DNA of 64,000 bases from Kiloniella litopenaei (GTDB lineage: Bacteria; Pseudomonadota; Alphaproteobacteria; Kiloniellales; Kiloniellaceae): contig NZ_LANI01000001.1 in the NCBI RefSeq assembly GCF_000982415.1, positions 272,167 through 336,166 on the forward strand. The letters run 5' to 3'. Each line of letters opens with the position of its first letter. Position 1 is the first letter of the stretch. This document shows, piece by piece, positions 56,906 through 64,000 of this stretch. Made by a program: the position numbers and the translations under genes. The notes under the pieces are model-generated. The model was not told the DNA's origin. It ran no database searches and saw only the letters and a list, made by a program, of their open reading frames with translations.

Positions 56906-58213
56906 TTAACGGCCGGTCAAGCCAGGGAATGCGATAAGCAAGCCCACGGCGACAATCTGAATACAAATAAAGGGGAGCAGTGATCGGAAAATAACACCTA
57001 GGCTAATATCAGGCGGTGCCACTGACTTAAGATAAAAAGCTGCTGGCCCAAAAGGCGGAGAGAGAAAACTAACCTGCATATTCATAGCAAAGAGAACACC
57101 GAACCACACGGGATCATATCCGAGTGAAATCACAATCGGTACGAAGATCGGCATAGTCAAAAGCGCGATCCCGACCCAATCGAGAAACATACCCAGCACA
57201 AAAAGTATCAACATCATAAAGAGGATAATGATAATACCGTTATCAGAAATTCCTGTAATTAACGCCGAAACAAAGTTAATCCCGCCCATAAGGTTAAAGA
57301 CCCCGACCAGCGCACTTGCACCGATACCGATCCAGACAATCATCCCACAGGTCGACAGTGTTTGAACGGCTGCACCCTTGAACATGGCAAAGGTAAATTC
57401 CCCCCGGATAATGACCGAGAGCAAGACCCCCGCAACACCAACAGCCGAGGCCTCTGTGACAGACGCAATCCCCCCATAGATCGACCCGAGAACAAAGATC
57501 ACCACCATGATCGGCAGGATAATCCCCTTCAGCAATTTTAGCTTTTCCTTAAAAGGAATAGGTTTGATTTCAGGTTCTGGCGCCAAATTTGGGTTAAGAT
57601 AACAACGGATCAAAACATAGGCGACATAGAAACTTGCCAACATCAATCCGGGAATAAAGGCCGAGGTAAAGAGATCACCAATGGAAACGCTTGCTGTTAA
57701 TCCGTAAATAATGAGCACGATAGAAGGTGGCACCATTGTTCCAAGAGATCCCCCCGCGCAAACGACACCTATGGCCAGGTTGCGGTCATACCCCTGACGA
57801 AGCATCTGTGGCAGCGCTAACAAACCAAGCAAGATAATCTCTCCGCCGATAATCCCACTCATGGCGGCAAGTACAACAGCAACAAATATCGTCTGAATGG
57901 CAACCGCACCCCTGACACGCCCCCCGACAAGCTTCATGGCATCAAAGAGATCACGTGCAATCCCCGATCGATCTAATAGCGCGGCCATAAGGACAAACAT
58001 GGGGACCGAGACAAAAACAAACGAGGATACGAAAGAATAAACCCGACTGGTGATCAAGGGAACAGCCATAGGGCCAAACCACCCCAGCGCAAAAACCAAG
58101 GCAACCAGAAGTGTAACAAAGGCAAGTGGCATGCCAGTCATTAACAGGACCAACAGCATAACAAACATGACCAGCGTCCCGTATTCAACGCCGAGCAAAG
58201 AGAGATCAATCAT
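56906..58213 (-). CDS. TRAP transporter large membrane subunit (DctM family), second cluster
   Basis: The 435-residue protein has about twelve membrane segments and DctM motifs (MSGIIGGEIILLGLLALPQMLRQGYDRNLAIGVVCAGGSLGTMVPPSIVLIIYGL, then QVSFLSPPFGPAAFYLKSVAPPDISLGVIF). ATG 58213, 16 bases after the small-subunit stop, has GGAAC upstream; a longer in-frame start at 58276 overlaps that gene and is unlikely. It is the permease of the aldonate operon and a close relative of the DctM at 41.7-43.0 kb. Confidence 0.94.
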   Translation of the reverse strand: MIDLSLLGVEYGTLVMFVMLLVLLMTGMPLAFVTLLVALVFALGWFGPMAVPLITSRVYSFVSSFVFVSVPMFVLMAALLDRSGIARDLFDAMKLVGGRVRGAVAIQTIFVAVVLAAMSGIIGGEIILLGLLALPQMLRQGYDRNLAIGVVCAGGSLGTMVPPSIVLIIYGLTASVSIGDLFTSAFIPGLMLASFYVAYVLIRCYLNPNLAPEPEIKPIPFKEKLKLLKGIILPIMVVIFVLGSIYGGIASVTEASAVGVAGVLLSVIIRGEFTFAMFKGAAVQTLSTCGMIVWIGIGASALVGVFNLMGGINFVSALITGISDNGIIIILFMMLILFVLGMFLDWVGIALLTMPIFVPIVISLGYDPVWFGVLFAMNMQVSFLSPPFGPAAFYLKSVAPPDISLGVIFRSLLPFICIQIVAVGLLIAFPGLTGR

Positions 58214-58229
58214 CAATTCAGTTCCGATA

Positions 58230-58811
58230 TCAGGCGTCTTTTGGGGTTGGTTTATTACGGATATGAGAAACCGCAAAAATGATAAATTGCACGGTCATAA
58301 CAATCAGTACGGCAAGAAGAAACATTTTCAACAAGGCCGGAATTGGTGGGTTCCAAGCACTGCCACTTGTTTCAAATCGTAATTCTCCACCTGGGGTGAA
58401 AATAGCGCGTTTGACCAGCAACCAGGCAGCATAGGAAAAAAAAGCCGTCGAAATAGCACAGGTAATATATATCCCAATATCCAAACAGCGTTTGACCTTG
58501 GGACCTACGTAATCATAGATAATTACGACGCGGATATGCTTGTTGTGCGAGGCAGAAAACAGGCCACCAAAAATGAACCCGACAGCACAGAGAAATGTTG
58601 TCGTCTCGTGCGCCCAAAGCGTCGGGGCATCAAAAAGATGACGTAAAACAATTTCGTAAATCAATATCGCCATACTTAAAACAAAACCAAAAGCGAAAAC
58701 GGAACCCAGTTTATTTATCAGGCTTCCAAAGCGTCCAGATTCCAACGGGACTGTTTCTTTTTCAAGCGCCTCTAGCTGATCCAGCGGATGGTCTTTTTTT
58801 TGATCAGTCAT
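58230..58811 (-). CDS. TRAP transporter small membrane subunit (DctQ family), second cluster
   Basis: The 193-residue protein has a polar N-terminal ~30 residues, then four membrane segments with YEIVLRHLFDAPTLWAHETTTFLCAVGFIFGG and SGSAWNPPIPALLKMFLLAVLIVMTVQFIIFA. The shared SGSAWNPP(I/A)PAL motif shows kinship with the first DctQ. It partners the binding protein upstream and DctM downstream. Confidence 0.93.
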   Translation of the reverse strand: MTDQKKDHPLDQLEALEKETVPLESGRFGSLINKLGSVFAFGFVLSMAILIYEIVLRHLFDAPTLWAHETTTFLCAVGFIFGGLFSASHNKHIRVVIIYDYVGPKVKRCLDIGIYITCAISTAFFSYAAWLLVKRAIFTPGGELRFETSGSAWNPPIPALLKMFLLAVLIVMTVQFIIFAVSHIRNKPTPKDA

Positions 58812-58837
58812 AACTTACTCCTGGTCAATACAATACC

Positions 58838-58913
58838 CGGGAGAACCATTGCTGAGAACCTGGTCATAAAAGATGTTTTAGACCAACAAGTTACATCAGG
58901 ATCGGTTCTCCCG
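58838..58913 (-). terminator. Hairpin between dctP and dctQ genes of the second cluster
   Basis: CGGGAGAACC (58838-58847) pairs with GGTTCTCCCG (58904-58913), and TGGTC/GACCA forms an inner stem. The outer arms continue with AATAC/GTATT. It lies after the binding-protein gene, as does the corresponding hairpin in the first TRAP operon. Confidence 0.6.
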
Positions 58914-58932
58914 CCGTATTGAAAACCTCTTA

Positions 58933-59952
58933 TCAGATCAGGCCCTGACTTGAGAGGTATCCAAGAAGAACATCATAAACCTTTTGCGCATTTTCAGAAC
59001 GTGATGCCACTTTTGCCCACTGATCTTTCGCAATTTTACGGAATTTTGCTCTCTCTTCAGCTGACCAGTTATGGATTGTCAACTCTGGGTCTTTACTGGC
59101 TTCTGCAACAGCCTGCAGATCTTTCATCGCCAATTTGGATGTCATGTCTGTCGCAAAATCACGTACAGAGATTTCCAGAATTTTCTTGAGATCAGCAGGA
59201 AGTGCATCCCACTTTGCCTTATTCATAGAAACTTCGATCATCGGCATGGAATGGAAGCCAGGGAACACAGGGTGTTTAGCAATGTCGTGCATGCCTTGGG
59301 CATGGTTGGTTGAAAACACCGTGTAATCAGCGGCTTCGATTACTTTTTTATCCAACGAAGTAAAGACTTCTGATCCTGGCAAATTCACCGGCGTAGCACC
59401 AGCAGCAGCAAAAACTTCCTGTACCATACCTTCGGGTGCACGCATTTTAAGACCTTTAAGATCGGCAACACCATCCAGTGGTTTTGCGGAAATGAAGGCT
59501 TCAAGCCCCGGTGTGGTTGCGCCAATGAAATGCAGGCCGTATGGCTCTAGAATTTCGTTCATCAACTCTGCACCACCACCATAGTTGATAAAACGCAGCA
59601 TTTCAGAAGGAGAAGACCATGCACCAACTGGATTTGCAATCAATCCAAAGGCAGGGTCTTTACCCGCAAAATAGCTGGTGTCCGTAATGTGTCCGTCCAG
59701 AATACCACCGGCAACCGCATCCTGAGTTTCAGAGTGTTGAACAACCGAGTTTACTGGAAGCATCTCAATTTTGAGACGACCGCCAGTCATCTCATCAACG
59801 CGTTGCGCCCATTCCTGTTTCAAAATAAAATTAGGATTACCAGCAGGGTCGCTGGACTGGAACTTAAAGTTATAATCCGCTGCAATGGATGCTGTTGACA
59901 TCAAAGCGGCAGAGAGCCCCATAACAAGGCCCGTGGTGAGTTTTTTCAACAT
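58933..59952 (-). CDS. TRAP transporter solute-binding protein (DctP family), second cluster
   Basis: The 339-residue protein has a signal peptide (LTTGLVMGLSAALMSTASIAAD) and the DctP fold, with YNFKFQSSDPAGNPNFILKQEWAQRVDEMTGGRLKIEML and a ligand Arg in LKGLKMRAPEGMVQEVFAAAGATPVNL. ATG 59952 has GGGAG upstream; a longer frame start at 59994 lacks one. It is the first gene of the operon, transcribed leftward from the palindromic promoter region, and should bind the aldonate. Confidence 0.94.
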   Translation of the reverse strand: MLKKLTTGLVMGLSAALMSTASIAADYNFKFQSSDPAGNPNFILKQEWAQRVDEMTGGRLKIEMLPVNSVVQHSETQDAVAGGILDGHITDTSYFAGKDPAFGLIANPVGAWSSPSEMLRFINYGGGAELMNEILEPYGLHFIGATTPGLEAFISAKPLDGVADLKGLKMRAPEGMVQEVFAAAGATPVNLPGSEVFTSLDKKVIEAADYTVFSTNHAQGMHDIAKHPVFPGFHSMPMIEVSMNKAKWDALPADLKKILEISVRDFATDMTSKLAMKDLQAVAEASKDPELTIHNWSAEERAKFRKIAKDQWAKVASRSENAQKVYDVLLGYLSSQGLI

Positions 59953-60091
59953 TTTTGTTACATCTCCCAAGTGTAAAACACATCTCATTCTCAAAACAGG
60001 ATGGCGAACTTTCTTACGTGAGAACGCCTTAACCTGTTGTTTGTAATTTATTTATTGATGCGATAGCTCTGGCTTCCAACTTCCCTTTTTT

Positions 60092-60148
60092 TGGTAGCGC
60101 TACCACAATGCGGTTTGACAATATGGTAGCGCTACCATATTGTCAAAC
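60092..60148. promoter_or_regulatory. LacI-type operators and symmetric divergent promoter
   Basis: TGGTAGCGCTACCA occurs at 60092-60105 and again at 60124-60137, centres 32 bp apart. The second is the core of a perfect 36-bp palindrome (60113-60148) with half-site GTTTGACAATATGGTAGC. Each strand of the palindrome reads TTGACA, 17 bp, then TATTGT, so it can serve as mirror-image promoters for the LacI gene (right) and TRAP operon (left), with an operator in the spacer. The LacI-family protein encoded to the right is the obvious ligand. Confidence 0.85.
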
Positions 60149-60316
60149 GATGAAATTAAAATAACCGTATTCTGCGCTGAACTTTACAGAAATTCAGACC
60201 GCTACAGGCACTTTTAGCGCTCTCTGAGGCGTCGAATACGGACCTTGTAAAAGGTCACTGCGGGTATTAAAAAAACGAATTAACAGAGATCTGATAAGAC
60301 AGAGGAACAGTAAGAG

Positions 60317-61339
60317 TTGGGGAAACGCAGAGGATCAGGACGCGCGACAATTACCGATGTTGCCGAACATGCCGGGGTTGGCGCCATTACCGTCTCTCGC
60401 ATGATGCGCGATCCATCAAAAGTATCTGAAAAGCTACGTAGTCGGATCGAAAAATCAATCCGGGAACTGCAATATATCCCCGATCCCAAAGCCCGTGCCC
60501 TGGCCTCGGGTAGAGCCGATGTCATCGGTGTTCTCATTCCCTCACTCAGCAATATCATCTTTGCCGATACGTTGCGTGCTATTCATGACAGTACCCAAAA
60601 TACCCCCTATCAGGTTTTAATCGGAAATACGCGCTATGATGCCGAAGAAGAGAATCATTTGCTTTCTCTCTTTCTCGCCCAAAACCCCGCGGCGCTTATT
60701 GTCGTTGGCATCGATCAATCGGACAATTCGATCAAACTTTTACAAGAAGCGAACATTCCCGTCGTTCAAATATACGAAATAGGCCAAAACCCGATTGATA
60801 TGAGTGTCGGCCTGTCACATATCGCAGCCGGTGAGGCCATGGTTGAACACCTTTTGGACCAAGGTTTTTCAAAGATAGGTTATCTGGCTGCGCGTCTTGA
60901 CCCCCGGATGGAGCGCCGACTTGAAGCCTATCGCAAAAAACTCAAATCACTTGAATCATTTGACCCTAAGCGTGTGATCCTTACCAACAAGGCTTCTTCG
61001 GTTAATATAGGGCGGGAATTAATGCGACAACTTATAGGCTGTGCCCCGGATACTGACGCCGTAATTTGTGCCAATGATGATATTGCTCTGGGGGCACTTT
61101 TCGAATGTCAGGCCCAGGGTATATCCGTGCCAGAACAAATGGGCATTATCGGTTTTAACGACCTTGAAATGATGCAGGCCGCATATCCATCCCTAACCAG
61201 CATCAGAACAGACCGTTATAAAATAGGCACCTTGGCCGTTGATAAAATCCTGCAAAGACTTAATGGCGACGAGACTGATCAAAAACAAATCGATACAGGT
61301 TTTGAGCTGATCCAACGGGACAGCACATCCCGACGATAG
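60317..61339 (+). CDS. LacI/GalR-family regulator of the aldonate cluster
   Basis: The 340-residue protein has an N-terminal HTH (ATITDVAEHAGVGAITVSRMMRDPSKVSEKLRSRIEKSIRELQYIPDPKARALASGR) and a periplasmic-binding-like effector domain (VIGVLIPSLSNIIFADTLRAIHD, ICANDDIALGALFECQAQGISVPEQMGIIGFNDLEM). It resembles GntR-type gluconate repressors. Start is TTG with AGAGGA about ten bases upstream. The regulator diverges from the TRAP operon across paired TGGTAGCGCTACCA sites; repression relieved by an aldonate or its keto-deoxy product is expected. Confidence 0.94.
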   Translation: MGKRRGSGRATITDVAEHAGVGAITVSRMMRDPSKVSEKLRSRIEKSIRELQYIPDPKARALASGRADVIGVLIPSLSNIIFADTLRAIHDSTQNTPYQVLIGNTRYDAEEENHLLSLFLAQNPAALIVVGIDQSDNSIKLLQEANIPVVQIYEIGQNPIDMSVGLSHIAAGEAMVEHLLDQGFSKIGYLAARLDPRMERRLEAYRKKLKSLESFDPKRVILTNKASSVNIGRELMRQLIGCAPDTDAVICANDDIALGALFECQAQGISVPEQMGIIGFNDLEMMQAAYPSLTSIRTDRYKIGTLAVDKILQRLNGDETDQKQIDTGFELIQRDSTSRR

Positions 61340-61388
61340 TTCTGGGTTTATAGCCCTCTTGCCTGCCTACCCCTTTGTTTTGAGGCCT

Positions 61389-62771
61389 TTAGGTTTTTCT
61401 GGGGATCAACAGCACCAGAAAGTTCGCCACCAACAGCATTGCACCCAGAAAATAAAAGGCCGAGATCAAGCCATATCGATCGGCCAAGGCCCCGCCGATG
61501 ATCGGGGCAAAGGTGGTCATGGCTGACTGTACCCCGAACAGCACAGATGTCGCGGTGCCGCCGATATGCGGCGGGGTCATATCCATCAGCCAGCTATGAA
61601 CCACGGGACGCACGGCAAACAGCCCAAAGCCAAGCATGGCAATACCCGCCACAAAAACCGTCGGATGATCAATCAGGGTCAAGAGGATCAGCATAACCGT
61701 GGTAATGCCCAAGCCCCCGACCACCAGCGGCCTACGCCCGATCCTGTCCGACCAGATCCCGGCAACCGGGGCCGCAATCAACCCGGCGGCCTGAAAGGCA
61801 AACAGCGCCAAGGCCAGATGAAAAGGCGACAGGTTCAACTCATTCGCCAGATAGAGCGGCAAAAACACCAACAGGCCCGTCTGTGCCATATTGCGAAAGC
61901 CGGACATACAGCACAGTACCATCACCGCCCGGTTTTTAAGCAAAGACCCGACCCCGGCGAGATACTCTCTTGCGCCGATTTTTGTGCCTGTTTTCTCGTT
62001 CTTTTTTTGGCGAACTTCCTCGCTTTGGGCATAATCCCTGCCTGATATATCTTTATCCGATATGTTTTGATCTGGCCTAAAATTATCTGGCATATGTTTA
62101 TCTGGCACGCTTGTCTGCGAGGGTTCACCAACATGCGATACTAAAACCGCCGAAGATACCGAAGTCACATTTTCCCTTTGCTTTCGAGGGCCAACCCGCT
62201 CGACAAAAAAGAGCAATAATCCGGCAACCACAATCGGCACAACAACGCCCGCCTCCATCGTCGCGCGCCAGCTCAGGGCAGCCAAGACAGGGGCCATAAT
62301 CACAGGAGCAACAGCATCGCCAAGGTTGGCCCCTAGGGCATGAATGGACAGAACATAGCCCCGCCGATCCGCATAGCGCAGGGACAGGTAAGATATGGCC
62401 GCTGGATGCCACAGGTTATTGGACATGCCGATAAAAACCATCGCCAGCACCAGCAAAGGATAGAGGCTGACCGCCCCCATGGCATAAAGCGCCACCGCCC
62501 CCACCAGGAGAGAAACCACCTGCCATAAAACCCGACGCCCGGTAATATCCACCAGCGGCCCGCTAAAGACATTGGCCCCGAAAGAGGCAAGGGAAAAGAC
62601 CGACGCAAAGGCCCCGGCCTCTACATAGCTCAACCCCAGATCCTGCGCCATAAAGGGCAACAGAAAATAAAAGGTCGCAATCACCCAATGCGTCGCCCCA
62701 TGCCCAAGACCGACAAGGTAAATGGGATTGTCTTTTTTAACCCGGGAAAATGCCTGCGCCGCCAGCCCCAT
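61389..62771 (-). CDS. Major facilitator superfamily transporter, fosmidomycin-resistance-like
   Basis: The 460-residue protein has twelve hydrophobic segments, with GLGHGATHWVIATFYFLLPFMAQDLGLSYVEAG at the N-terminus and motif-A-like loops GPLVDITGRRVLWQV and AGIWSDRIGRRPLVVGG. It resembles the fosmidomycin-resistance/efflux branch. The central cytoplasmic loop (~195-265) is unusually long and carries five-residue repeats (VPDKH, MPDNF, RPDQN, ISDKD, ISGRD) from a 15-bp tandem repeat. Substrate unknown. It is convergent with the LacI gene. Confidence 0.9.
   Translation of the reverse strand: MGLAAQAFSRVKKDNPIYLVGLGHGATHWVIATFYFLLPFMAQDLGLSYVEAGAFASVFSLASFGANVFSGPLVDITGRRVLWQVVSLLVGAVALYAMGAVSLYPLLVLAMVFIGMSNNLWHPAAISYLSLRYADRRGYVLSIHALGANLGDAVAPVIMAPVLAALSWRATMEAGVVVPIVVAGLLLFFVERVGPRKQRENVTSVSSAVLVSHVGEPSQTSVPDKHMPDNFRPDQNISDKDISGRDYAQSEEVRQKKNEKTGTKIGAREYLAGVGSLLKNRAVMVLCCMSGFRNMAQTGLLVFLPLYLANELNLSPFHLALALFAFQAAGLIAAPVAGIWSDRIGRRPLVVGGLGITTVMLILLTLIDHPTVFVAGIAMLGFGLFAVRPVVHSWLMDMTPPHIGGTATSVLFGVQSAMTTFAPIIGGALADRYGLISAFYFLGAMLLVANFLVLLIPRKT
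62047..62106. repeat. 15-bp tandem repeat inside the MFS gene
   Basis: Four degenerate 15-bp units occur here, the clearest being CTAAAATTATCTGGC and ATATGTTTATCTGGC in tandem. They encode pentapeptides with D at the third position in the central cytoplasmic loop. Confidence 0.85.
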
Positions 62772-62979
62772 AAAATCGTCCGTTATTTATCGTGAAAACG
62801 GTTCTGTTTCCCCTGCCTGTGCATATAAACGATCTTGAAAACTTCCTGACTTTAGGAGCAAAGAGATCGCAATCACAAGAGATAAATAATGCATAACCAT
62901 ACAAGACAAGTCGAGATGAATTGTAACGCAACCCATCAGCGATAATCCTTAAAGCCTCCCTATTGCAAAGGATATCGAG

Positions 62980-63762
62980 ATGGTTCAGGTCATAGATCAC
63001 GCTGAAAAGCTTTATGGTAAGCCCGAGATCGTTCAAAAAGCAAAGCGACCACGGTACCAAGCAACGCCACTGGAACAAAATGTACAGCGTTGGTTTGGCC
63101 TGGAGCCAGGCCCGCGAGAAACAGTATTAATTCCCAAACCAGCTATTACCTTCAAGAACGGAAAAAGAACCCGTGACTGGTCAAACCTGAAAGCCCCGTC
63201 ACTACTTTATGATCTTGCTAAGGCAGTGGCCCTTCCCGGACATGTTCTTGAAGGTGGAAGCTATACACATCAGGATACCGTTGATGCAGCTTTTAACATG
63301 GTTGGCGGAGGCTTTCTTTCTGGAGCAGCAGTTCCCAAAGCAACAACCAGAGGCTCAGCCATTCTCAGCATGAATGGCGCAAGAACGCCCTTTTACAAAC
63401 GTTCGACATCAACTGTGAGAGAGTTCTCAGATGAAATTGCCAAGGTCTTGGAAACAAAAACTTCATCAAAAGGCAAAGTCTTCCGAGAAGATCTTGGCGA
63501 GATATCTATAGATTTTGGAGATTCAAAAGCAGGTCTGCAACATATTATTAAGCAAAGAACTGAGAAAGATGGCATCAATGGTGAAGCTTTTGTTAGAGAA
63601 CGATTACCTAAGATTTTGGCAAAGGGTAAGCTCACTAGATTTGATGGCGATTTTGGTGAAAGAAGAGCAACAATAGAAACAAAAAATGAATTAGTTCGTT
63701 TAAGTTTGATGAGGTATGATAAAAAAGAGACTTGGTTAATTACAGCCTTCGAAAAATGGTAA
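62980..63762 (+). CDS. Phage-like protein with C-terminal PBECR (barnase/colicin-E5-like) RNase domain
   Basis: The 260-residue protein starts at ATG with AAAGGA upstream. Its N-terminal half (APSLLYDLAKAVALPGHVLEGGSYTHQDTVDAAFNMVGGGFLSGAAVPK) resembles segments of phage structural polyproteins. The last ~95 residues (GLQHIIKQRTEKDGINGEAFVRERLPKILAKGKL, then RRATIETKNELVRLSLMRYDKKETWLITAFEKW) match the putative barnase/colicin E5 endoribonuclease group (DUF3519-like): His near the start, a central Arg-rich strand and a terminal WLITAFE. It may be a stand-alone RNase toxin derived from a prophage; activity is unproven. Confidence 0.72.
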   Translation: MVQVIDHAEKLYGKPEIVQKAKRPRYQATPLEQNVQRWFGLEPGPRETVLIPKPAITFKNGKRTRDWSNLKAPSLLYDLAKAVALPGHVLEGGSYTHQDTVDAAFNMVGGGFLSGAAVPKATTRGSAILSMNGARTPFYKRSTSTVREFSDEIAKVLETKTSSKGKVFREDLGEISIDFGDSKAGLQHIIKQRTEKDGINGEAFVRERLPKILAKGKLTRFDGDFGERRATIETKNELVRLSLMRYDKKETWLITAFEKW

Positions 63763-63811
63763 AATTCTACTTAATTTATCCCCAATCTTTATTAATTATT
63801 GAGCATAAAAA

Positions 63812-64000
63812 ATGATTTCCAATGACGAGTTTATCGCAAAAAGGCTCCACAAAGAGATAGCTTCCCACCTCAAAACTGGTGCTATAGAAATTGTTAATGA
63901 AAAGGATCAGCTTTCAATAGATCATCATTTTGATCCCATGGGTTTCCCCAGAAGAGTAGAGGAAATTCATTGGGAGATCGTTCCAGATTCAGAGCATTAT
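63812..64000 (+). CDS. Partial gene after the PBECR protein, candidate immunity protein
   Basis: The frame opens at ATG 63812 and stays open to the window edge (63 codons, MISNDEFIAKRLHKEIASHL). It has many acidic residues (EEIHWEIVPDSEHY). It lies 49 bp downstream of the putative RNase toxin on the same strand, the place of an immunity gene. No family was recognised and the C-terminus is missing. The ribosome site is weak. Confidence 0.55.
   Translation, partial: MISNDEFIAKRLHKEIASHLKTGAIEIVNEKDQLSIDHHFDPMGFPRRVEEIHWEIVPDSEHY

Noticed and set aside
1..64000. tRNA, rRNA or insertion-sequence genes
   Set aside because: I looked for T-loop motifs, rRNA-like blocks, transposase domains and terminal inverted repeats and found none that stand up.

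Overview
The window looks like chromosomal DNA of a marine-type alphaproteobacterium, perhaps a Rhodospirillales or Thalassospira/Terasakiella-like lineage. The placement is an inference from two TRAP transporters, a PAS_5 protein, DUF2189 and DUF4142 proteins, a cobalamin riboswitch and mixed GC content. No rRNA, tRNA, CRISPR array or insertion sequence was seen.

Left part (1-16.6 kb). A secreted SH3/LprI/MliC-like protein runs off the left edge. It is followed by a truncated LysE exporter, a Cys-rich Sel1-repeat protein, a nitrate/sulfonate-type ABC operon (binding protein, ATPase, permease), a hydroxyisobutyrate-dehydrogenase-family enzyme and a second Sel1 lipoprotein. A cobalamin riboswitch then heads an ATPase, binding protein and permease set that should import corrinoids. 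After it come a 26-codon acetyltransferase stub, a monooxygenase/glutathionyl-hydroquinone reductase pair, a VOC protein, a SnoaL-like protein and a LysR regulator.

Middle (16.6-38 kb). Small envelope and stress genes (DUF2189, a Tat cupredoxin with DUF4142, AraC, MFS, HAD, GNAT) precede a 912-residue secreted propeller-like protein, a membrane protein and an HExxH protein of unknown role. A DapA-family enzyme and a beta-helix protein lead to trpS. Upstream of trpS is a 15-residue reading frame with tandem Trp codons followed by a terminator hairpin, which looks like a Trp attenuator. A two-component pair, a 1.5-kb gene-free stretch, an EEP-family protein, MgtC and a PAS_5 protein follow.

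Catabolic regions. At 38-46 kb a GntR-controlled cluster (TRAP transporter, L-rhamnonate dehydratase-like enzyme, SDR, FAH hydrolase) fits import and non-phosphorylative breakdown of L-rhamnonate or a close relative to pyruvate and lactate. It lies between an intact metA and a decayed partial metA copy in the same orientation, which suggests acquisition by recombination. At 53.5-61.3 kb a second TRAP system with an IlvD/Edd dehydratase, a 2-keto-3-deoxy-sugar-acid kinase and a KDPGal-type aldolase should degrade a six-carbon aldonate. It diverges from a LacI-family gene across a perfect 36-bp palindrome that also contains mirror-image promoter elements.

Right end. An MFS transporter is followed by a protein with a C-terminal PBECR-like (barnase/colicin-E5 type) RNase domain and a partial gene that may be its immunity partner.

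A theme across the window is short tandem repeats of 12-18 bp. They occur both between genes and in frame inside unrelated proteins, often as 15-bp units that add five residues at a time. Several truncated genes (lysE, GNAT, metA) point to frequent recombination and deletion.
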